From Podochytrium sp. JEL0797 (Eukaryota > Chytridiomycota > Chytridiomycetes > Chytridiales > Chytriomycetaceae), in NCBI GenBank assembly GCA_027596195.1, contig JADGJG010000812.1, forward strand, positions 1 to 12,243: a stretch of 12,243 nucleotides of DNA, in the 5' to 3' direction. Below, piece after piece: positions 7,619 to 12,243 of the stretch. A program made the position numbers and the translations under genes. Under the pieces are notes generated by a model that worked only from the letters and a program-made list of their open reading frames with translations, was not told where the DNA came from and did no database searches. How positions within the stretch are numbered: position 1 is the stretch's first letter; every line of letters begins with the position of its first letter.

Positions 7619-8662
7619 TCAAGAAAACCCACCCACAACCACCCTCTCCTTTCCCGCCAAATCGTTCCACACCTCCGTCGCCGAAAACCCACACCTCCTC
7701 AACTCCCTCTCCACACTCCCCGCCTGCTCTTTGCCGCCAATCTCCAAAAACACGCGCTCCCCTTTGCCATGTGGATCCAACATCTCAGCCGCTACCTCAG
7801 CAATTACGGCATAAAACCCACTCCCGTCGTCTCGCAGGCCTTGCAACGCCTTCTTGTCCTCCCACCCCTTCACACACTCCTCGAGCTGTTTATACTCCAC
7901 AGCCGGAATGTACGGCGGATTCGAAACAACATAATGCACAGTTCCCTTCGTTCCACCAAACGCTTCGCACACCATCGTCCGCAGTTCATTCCTCCTCGCC
8001 TCAACCCCCCCATCAAAACCACGCGTCGGTGAGTACTTCAACAAATCCAACTCGCAAAACTCGACTCGATCTTCCAACCCACACCGCCGCGCATTCAGCC
8101 TCGACAACAAGACAGCGCGACGATCCACATCAACACCCACGACTTTGGAATGAGGAATGAGACTCGCGAGTCCGAGTGCAATGCATCCGGATCCCGAACA
8201 GAGGTCGAGGATGCGGATCGGATCGTGTCTGGCCGCCTCCACGCGTTGGTGTTCAAGAATCCGTTCCGACACTTTGACGCACCATTCTTCCGTTTCCCAG
8301 CGCGGAATCAGGGTGGGTTTCCGAACGAGGAGATCGAGGCCGACAAACGGCTGAGTGCCAAGAATGTATTGCAATGGTTTGTGGAGGATGCTGCGTTGGT
8401 GGACCCAGGCGGCGAGTTTGCGGTGTTGGTGGGGAGATAGATGGGTTGCGGCTTGTGTGAGGATGTCGAGGCGGGTTCGGTTGGCGGCGCGGAGGGAGTG
8501 GGCGGTTTCAGGGAGATAGTTGTAGTCGTGGTCGAGGGAGAGGGAGTGGGGAGAGGAGCGGGGAAGGAGTTTTTGGAGCAGCCATCTGAGTTCCCAGAGG
8601 GAGGTTTCGAGTGAATCGGTTTGTTTCGAGGCAACGAGTTGTTTTGCCAAACTGCGAATCAT
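7619..8662 (-). CDS. HEMK1: HemK/PrmC-type N5-glutamine methyltransferase, probably mitochondrial (Mtq1/HEMK1)
   Basis: Methylates the glutamine of the GGQ motif in class I release factors with S-adenosylmethionine; a mitochondrial member would act on the mitochondrial release factor. Single exon, 347 aa from the ATG at 8662. The frame is open to 8764, but that extension would overlap the divergent gene starting at 8712, so the internal start is chosen. N-terminal helical substrate domain (about 20-100) ends in the family's PLQYILG (96-102). Then PRWETE (120-125), SAM motif I DLCSGSGCIALGLA (153-166), acidic VGVDVD (175-180), and catalytic NPPY at 248-251 followed by IPAVEY. C-terminal FLEIGGKEQ matches the family's LEIG-Q motif. 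The start MIRSLAKQLVASK is basic and hydroxylated, compatible with import. A C-rich/His-rich segment around 34-50 is less conserved. Confidence 0.93.
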   Translation of the reverse strand: MIRSLAKQLVASKQTDSLETSLWELRWLLQKLLPRSSPHSLSLDHDYNYLPETAHSLRAANRTRLDILTQAATHLSPHQHRKLAAWVHQRSILHKPLQYILGTQPFVGLDLLVRKPTLIPRWETEEWCVKVSERILEHQRVEAARHDPIRILDLCSGSGCIALGLASLIPHSKVVGVDVDRRAVLLSRLNARRCGLEDRVEFCELDLLKYSPTRGFDGGVEARRNELRTMVCEAFGGTKGTVHYVVSNPPYIPAVEYKQLEECVKGWEDKKALQGLRDDGSGFYAVIAEVAAEMLDPHGKGERVFLEIGGKEQAGSVERELRRCGFSATEVWNDLAGKERVVVGGFS

Positions 8663-8711
8663 TCCGTCTTGATTCGTGATCTTGGCCCAAAAAAAAACAT
8701 CGAATTTGAAA
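8663..8711. promoter_or_regulatory. probable bidirectional promoter, HemK / glutaredoxin-like gene
   Basis: 49 bp between divergent ATGs, the tightest divergent gap here. It contains an A9 run at 8690-8698 and no recognisable TATA element. If either 5' UTR exceeds about 50 nt the two transcripts overlap at their 5' ends. Confidence 0.4.
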
Positions 8712-9216
8712 ATGGACGCGAGTCGAGTCCTTGCGCGCATCACGTTGTTGGCTGTTTCAGCCATGTTTGTGTACTACGTGAGCACGTCGCTGTACTCGCT
8801 GGTTGCACCCGCGCCGTTCAAGACATGCATCCACGTCGAGGGGCTCCCGCAGTGTCCTTACCACCTGCGGTCTGTTGCCCTGGCTGAGAAGCTGCATGCT
8901 GAGGATTCGGATGTGTTTGGTGCGCCGGGTGTGAAGGCCTGGTCGCGGAATGAGTGGCCGGCGCGCAAGCAGGTCCTGTATAAGGTACTTGCGAGATATT
9001 CGCGCATTGCTTGTTTTTGAAAACACTGATTATCCTCGTCTTCGACAGAACATCCCCGAAGCTGAACAGCGACGCCACGCAACATCGCCATTCGTGTGGA
9101 TCCGGGAATGCCGGGACGGTGATCTCGCAACGAACCCAGACAACGCGTTTAAACGCATCACGCGATTCGTGGGTGGAAACGATGACTTCCAGAAGTGGAA
9201 TATGAGGGATGTTTAA
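8712..9216 (+). CDS. membrane-anchored glutaredoxin-like (thioredoxin-fold) protein with CPYH motif
   Basis: Two exons, 8712-8984 and 9049-9216, with a 64-nt GT-AG intron; 146 aa. Residues about 8-32 form one hydrophobic segment (LARITLLAVSAMFVYYVS...), a signal anchor or uncleaved signal peptide. The rest resembles a glutaredoxin: a strand, then C48-P49-Y50-H51 at the start of a helix (LRSVALAEKL); T103-S104-P105 in the position of the cis-Pro loop (TVP/TSP); and GGNDD at 133-137, like the GG(N/S)DD glutathione-binding loop. The motif has a single active-site cysteine, as in monothiol glutaredoxins, though other cysteines occur (C39, C112). Likely in the secretory pathway with the domain lumenal, analogous to yeast Grx6/Grx7, but the sequence is divergent and the central WSRNEWPARKQVLYKNIPEA segment is not typical. 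Fold call is moderate; thiol-redox or Fe-S function is inference. Confidence 0.7.
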
Positions 9217-9292
9217 CTCACAAATCAGATATGAAATGGAGAGAAGGGAGAAAGAAAGAAAGTTTCTCTATTTTGTTTTTTTCGCACCAAAA

Positions 9293-10227
9293 ATGCCCGT
9301 GAAGCGCTCCGACTCGAGAACCTCCGCCTTCGAACTGCGTCCCCTCGCAACCTCCCTGTCACCCCTCAGCCGCGCCGATGGCTCTGCCCGCTTCTCCTAC
9401 GGTACCCTACCCCCACTACCAACCCTTATTGACCCCCCCGCATCCCGCACCCAGGCAAATCCTCGGTCCTCGCAGCCGTATACGGCCCCAAAGAGGTGCG
9501 CATCAAGGACGAACTCCTCGACTCGACATGCATCCAGGTACTGTTCCGCCCGCTCGTGGGAATCAGCGGTCCCACCGAACGATTGTACGAAAAGACGATT
9601 CGTGAGATGCTCGAGTCGGTCGTGTTGAAGCATTTGCATCCGCGTACGGCAGTGAGTGTGACGTTGCAGGTCATGTCAGATGATGGGAGTGTGAGTTGCT
9701 TTCTTTGATTCCCGTTTCCCAACCATTCTGAGTCGTGTTGTTCAAACTTGAATTTCTCATTGTACCTCCCCTCCAGATCCTCTCCTGCGCCATCAACGCA
9801 ACCCTCCTCGCCCTTCTCGACGCGGGAGTCGCGTTGAAAAACATGGTCGCTAGCGTCACGTGCATATACGATTCCGAAAACAGTCTCCTATTGGACCCGA
9901 GCAAAGACGAGCTCGAGACGGCGGCTTCGACACACATGTTTGCGTTTGATAATGTGCAGCAAACGAATATCGTGAGTTGCGTGTCGAAAGGGGTGTATTC
10001 GCATGAGGAGGTGAGTTTGTTTTTTTTTCGCGCGCGAGGGGGGGATTTAACGGAGGGAGGGATAACTGATTTTGATTTTTCACTTTCCGCATCGTCTCTC
10101 TCTCTCTTTGGCTCTCTATTGCTTCGTTTTATAGTACAAGAAAGCATGTGAAGTGTCAAGGGAGGCTTGCAACTCGATTCACGCGTTCTATCGTCAAACT
10201 CTTGAGCAAAAGCTGACGTCTACTTAA
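9293..10227 (+). CDS. RRP46: exosome complex subunit Rrp46 (RNase PH-like)
   Basis: Core ring subunit of the RNA exosome (3'-5' RNA processing and decay in nucleus and cytoplasm). Four exons: 9293-9401, 9455-9690, 9777-10010, 10135-10227; introns 53, 86 and 124 nt; 223 aa. It is a single RNase PH fold without the catalytic residues of bacterial RNase PH. Landmarks: ELRPLATSLSPLSRADGSARFSYG (14-37), VLAAVYGPKEVR (41-52), the SGPTERLYEKTIRE block (74-87), DDGSILSCAINATLLALLDAGV (112-133), and the C-terminal helix EACNSIHAFYRQTL (203-216). The ATG at 9293 is in CAAAAATG context. It lies 76 bp downstream of the glutaredoxin-like gene in the same orientation. A second GTGAGTTGC inside exon 3 could be an alternative donor. 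The third intron has a CT-repeat pyrimidine tract before its TATAG acceptor. Confidence 0.94.
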
Positions 10228-10228
10228 A

Positions 10229-10234
10229 AATAAA
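10229..10234 (+). terminator. possible AATAAA polyadenylation signal of RRP46
   Basis: The hexamer begins 2 nt after the RRP46 stop within an A-rich stretch. It would give an unusually short 3' UTR, so the A-rich context may make it coincidental. Confidence 0.3.
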
Positions 10235-10617
10235 AAAATAACTAGTCAGGAAGGAAAGAAGGGAGGGAAATTGGGGGGGTCGTGTCAACAGTTGTTTGTG
10301 AAACGGGGACTCCCGCGAGCACTCTCGCAAAACCGCACGTGCGTGTGGGCGGATCAGTTTCGTGAAGGATAACCGGTGTGCAATTCCATCCATGGGGAAC
10401 GCGTCCACATCCCAGAGGCAGTATCCACTAGAATATCGTTACTTTCTAATTCGGAGCGTTGCAGCAACGCGACGTTCCATTCCAATTATTTTTCTACGTT
10501 GTTCTTGTATCCCCAAAAACCTCATTCTGAAAGGAAGAAGATAGAGAGAGGAGGTGGGGAGAATTGAATTCCAGGTGACCACTTTCCCATTTTTCACGCC
10601 CGCAGATCCTCTCAAAA
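10235..10617 (+). promoter_or_regulatory. upstream/promoter and 5' UTR region of eL43
   Basis: About 380 bp without a recognisable gene. Visible: a GCACGTGC palindrome with a CACGTG E-box core (10335-10342); a perfect 6-bp stem GCGTTG/CAACGC with a 3-nt loop (10456-10470); a purine-rich stretch 10528-10564; then a pyrimidine tract ending in CCCGCAG at 10608-10614 just before ATCCTCTCAAAAATG, which looks like a 3' splice site and may mark a 5'-UTR intron. No protein-coding match seen. Confidence 0.4.
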
Positions 10618-11389
10618 ATGGTGAAGACAACGTGGCCTCCATCCCCTCCCCACCGACCTCCGGCACCACCTCCATCAGCCATCAGACGCTCGGAATCGAC
10701 GATTGACGACAGATGCATGGCGTTCTTGACCGCTACAATGGCTTGATGGCGTGTGACGGAAGGACTTGGGGGCTTGTGCCTTCGATGAGATGCCATCTCT
10801 TGAACCGAACTCGAATCGACCACGGCTTCCCTGCTGCTACGAACTGCAGCTATACTGTTACAATGGACGAAGCCAATCGAAATGTATTTGACTTGGAGTG
10901 GGGTCGACGCTGGACGAAAATGCGGCTTGGAATGACGATCGCGAATACCTTTCAACCTCATCAGACACGCCAAACGCATTGTGGTTCTAATCAACAACTC
11001 TCTCGCATCCTTAGGCCAAGAGAACCAAGAAAGTCGGAGTCACCGGAAAATACGGAACCCGTTACGGAGCTTCCTTGAGAAAGCAGGTCAAGAAGTTTGA
11101 AATCTCTCAACACGCCAAGTACACCTGTACCTTCTGTGGAAAGGTAATTGTCACCTTTCGATATTCGTCCTTCGGGGCTTGGACCTTCTTGGGCCCTTTG
11201 CGACTTCGAGATTTTGATTTGGGTTTTTCTTTTTCATCATAGGACGCTGTCAAGCGTACCGCCGTCGGTATCTGGAAGTGCAAGGGATGCAAGAAGACCA
11301 TGGCTGGAGGTGCCTGGACCGTTGGAACTACTGCTGCCGCCACTGTCCGTGGTACCGTCCGTCGTCTCAGAGAAATCACCGAGGCTTAA
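10618..11389 (+). CDS. RPL43: 60S ribosomal protein eL43 (L37Ae)
   Basis: Cytosolic large-subunit protein. Exons 10618-10620 (the ATG only), 11015-11143 and 11243-11389; introns 394 and 99 nt; 92 aa, exactly the family length. The N-terminus after splicing is [20 protein letters not shown]. Zinc ribbon C39-xx-C42 and C57-xx-C60 (CTFCGK and CKGCKK) is intact. The C-terminal helix is [15 protein letters not shown]. Exon 2 begins right after an acceptor (CATCCTTAG) without its own ATG. The only ATG directly followed by GT between 10618 and that acceptor is at 10618, in CAAAAATG|GTGAAG context, so that start is preferred; it is the least certain part of the model. AATAAA follows at 11458. The codon choice is more restricted (AAG, ACC, GGA) than in neighbours, as expected for a highly expressed gene. 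Confidence 0.93.
10621..11014 (+). other. RPL43: long first intron of eL43
   Basis: 394 nt, about three times longer than any other intron here (53-129 nt). It ends TTCTAATCAACAACTCTC, a likely branch site, then CATCCTTAG. It contains a nested inverted repeat GATGGC (10745-10750)/GCCATC (10792-10797) enclosing GAAGG (10759-10763)/CCTTC (10779-10783), and a second pair GCTGC (10833-10837)/GCAGC (10846-10850). No convincing C/D boxes or H/ACA boxes were found, so a hosted snoRNA is only a possibility. Confidence 0.6.
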
Positions 11390-11457
11390 ATCTCTCTTGT
11401 AATCTCTTTGCGTTTGATGGAAGATGATTGGTGTTTGACATGGTTTTCGTATGAACC

Positions 11458-11463
11458 AATAAA
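11458..11463 (+). terminator. AATAAA polyadenylation signal of eL43
   Basis: Hexamer 68 nt after the eL43 stop in an otherwise non-coding, T-rich 3' region. Confidence 0.55.
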
Positions 11464-12134
11464 TCACTGGTCAAAATCTGTCACTTTTTATGAAAGATCA
11501 AATTGAAATTGCTTCCCCAACGTTTGCGACTCTCTCAGAGTTATCATTCTTATATATAATTTAGATCCATCCAACTGCTTTTTACAAGATTTGAGTACCA
11601 GTTCAGTATTTGTTGCATTGCTCGCCCTCTATTAATTGGTATCCTTTTGTTTTGATTCCACAAGCCGACATGGAGTGAAGTCACACGAACCTGACCAGCC
11701 ATGGTGGCCCGTTCATCTCAGAACGAACTCGAATTGAAGAACCTCACATGTTGCATCGCTTGCTCCATTTCGCTCGAGGCCGCGACGACGACGAACCAAT
11801 TCCTCTCGGAATAACAGCATGAGAACTCATCCCTCTTAAACCCTTCCGCAACACCGTAACCACTACGCTTTATGCGAGTTGGAGAGAAACAGATTTCCAA
11901 AGTGAGGAAAAATTAAAATCGAATATGTATTCTGAAGTGATTCGTGTTTTTTTAGTGAATGCTTTGAGCGATTCTCCAGGCCATCTTCTCCATGCAGCGA
12001 TTCGTCGTCCACATTGTATTACATGTTCCTCCGTTCCTCCTCAAATCCGTCATTCTTACCATCATCCTTTTCACTTGCGATCTAACTTACCATGCTCATA
12101 TGGCTCAGATTTTTGAATATGGTTCAAGAAAAGG
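11464..12134. other. stretch with no recognisable gene
   Basis: About 670 bp downstream of eL43, more A/T-rich than the genes. It holds a TATATATAAT tract at 11551-11560, which could be a TATA element. A 37-codon frame starts at 11701 in good context (CCAGCCATGG), stop 11812-11814. A frame from 11992 with a hydrophobic segment (residues 3-28) runs to 12189 through the first edge repeat. None resembles a known protein and all are within chance length. It may be the 5' part of a gene continuing beyond the window. Confidence 0.4.
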
Positions 12135-12243
12135 CTTTTGCAGAGGCGCACGTAAGATGAGGGGACGTGGCGGAGCAAAAACCGGATGATAGAACAGTAC
12201 CTTTTGCAGAGGCGCACGTAAGATGAGGGGACGTGGCGGAGCA
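12135..12243 (+). repeat. direct repeat at window edge, 43-bp identical copies with 66-bp period
   Basis: The 43 bases at 12135-12177 recur without mismatch at 12201-12243, separated by a 23-bp spacer, so the period is 66 bp (22 codons). Each copy begins CTTTTGCAG, resembling a splice acceptor, has GTAAGATG 9 nt later, resembling a donor, and encodes in one frame CRGARKMRGRGGA. The second copy ends exactly at the window edge, so the array may continue or may be an assembly-end artefact. Confidence 0.9.

Noticed and set aside
8663..8764. N-terminal extension of HemK to an ATG at 8764
   Set aside because: It would overlap the signal-anchor coding part of the divergent glutaredoxin-like gene; the ATG at 8662 gives a normal-length HemK.
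10456..10470. GCGTTG-CAG-CAACGC hairpin as a terminator or riboswitch
   Set aside because: The stem is only 6 bp with no T-run; it lies in a eukaryotic promoter region and may be coincidental.
10713..11078. 121-codon plus-strand frame crossing the eL43 intron acceptor
   Set aside because: It runs in the wrong frame through the eL43 second exon and shows no family similarity.
11718..11900. 60-codon minus-strand frame
   Set aside because: Chance length, no domain, no supporting splice or poly(A) signals.
12162..12189. MRGRGGAKTG peptide in the edge repeat as the start of a histone H2A or H4 gene
   Set aside because: There is a superficial likeness to histone N-termini, but the frame stops immediately (TGA TAG) and no histone-fold sequence follows.

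Overview
This window is compact nuclear DNA from a eukaryote, probably unicellular or fungus-like. The evidence is spliceosomal introns in most genes (21 complete introns modelled, 20 of them 53-129 nt with GT..AG ends), AATAAA-type signals behind several stops, and a purely eukaryotic protein set: EMP70/TM9SF, a Golgi nucleotide-sugar transporter, cytochrome c heme lyase, exosome Rrp46 and ribosomal eL43. Heme lyase (cytochrome c maturation system III) and the fungal/animal look of eL43 and Rrp46 suit an opisthokont such as an early-diverging fungus or a unicellular holozoan. I cannot place it further, and System III also occurs in some algae and protists.

Layout, left to right: (1) the 3'-terminal exon of an unrecognised plus-strand gene (39-539). 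(2) Convergent to it, a nine-exon SLC35A-type nucleotide-sugar transporter (minus, 2143-581). (3) From a shared 82-bp divergent promoter, an intronless 388-aa disordered protein with many Ser/Thr-Pro sites (plus, 2226-3392). (4) A six-exon TM9SF/EMP70 nonaspanin (minus, 5905-3611). (5) A three-exon cytochrome c heme lyase (minus, 6805-6005). (6) Divergent from it by 53 bp, an intronless mitochondrial ribosomal uL30m (plus, 6859-7473). (7) Convergent, an intronless HemK/PrmC-type glutamine methyltransferase (minus, 8662-7619). (8) Divergent by 49 bp, a membrane-anchored glutaredoxin-like protein with one intron (plus, 8712-9216). (9) Exosome subunit Rrp46 with four exons (plus, 9293-10227). (10) Ribosomal eL43 with three exons, the first contributing only the start codon (plus, 10618-11389). 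(11) About 780 bp without a recognisable gene, ending in a 66-bp-period direct repeat at the window edge.

Two functional groupings stand out. Heme lyase, uL30m and HemK are adjacent and all probably mitochondrial (cytochrome c maturation, mitoribosome, release-factor methylation). The transporter, TM9SF and the glutaredoxin-like protein belong to the secretory pathway. Nine intact genes and one partial one lie in about 11.4 kb, with divergent start codons as little as 49 bp apart and convergent stops as little as 41 bp apart. Bidirectional promoters and overlapping antisense 3' ends are therefore likely. I see no mobile element, CRISPR array, tRNA or rRNA, and no evidence of a novel multi-gene system. 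The most unusual items are the glutaredoxin-like protein, the long structured first intron of eL43 and the edge repeat.
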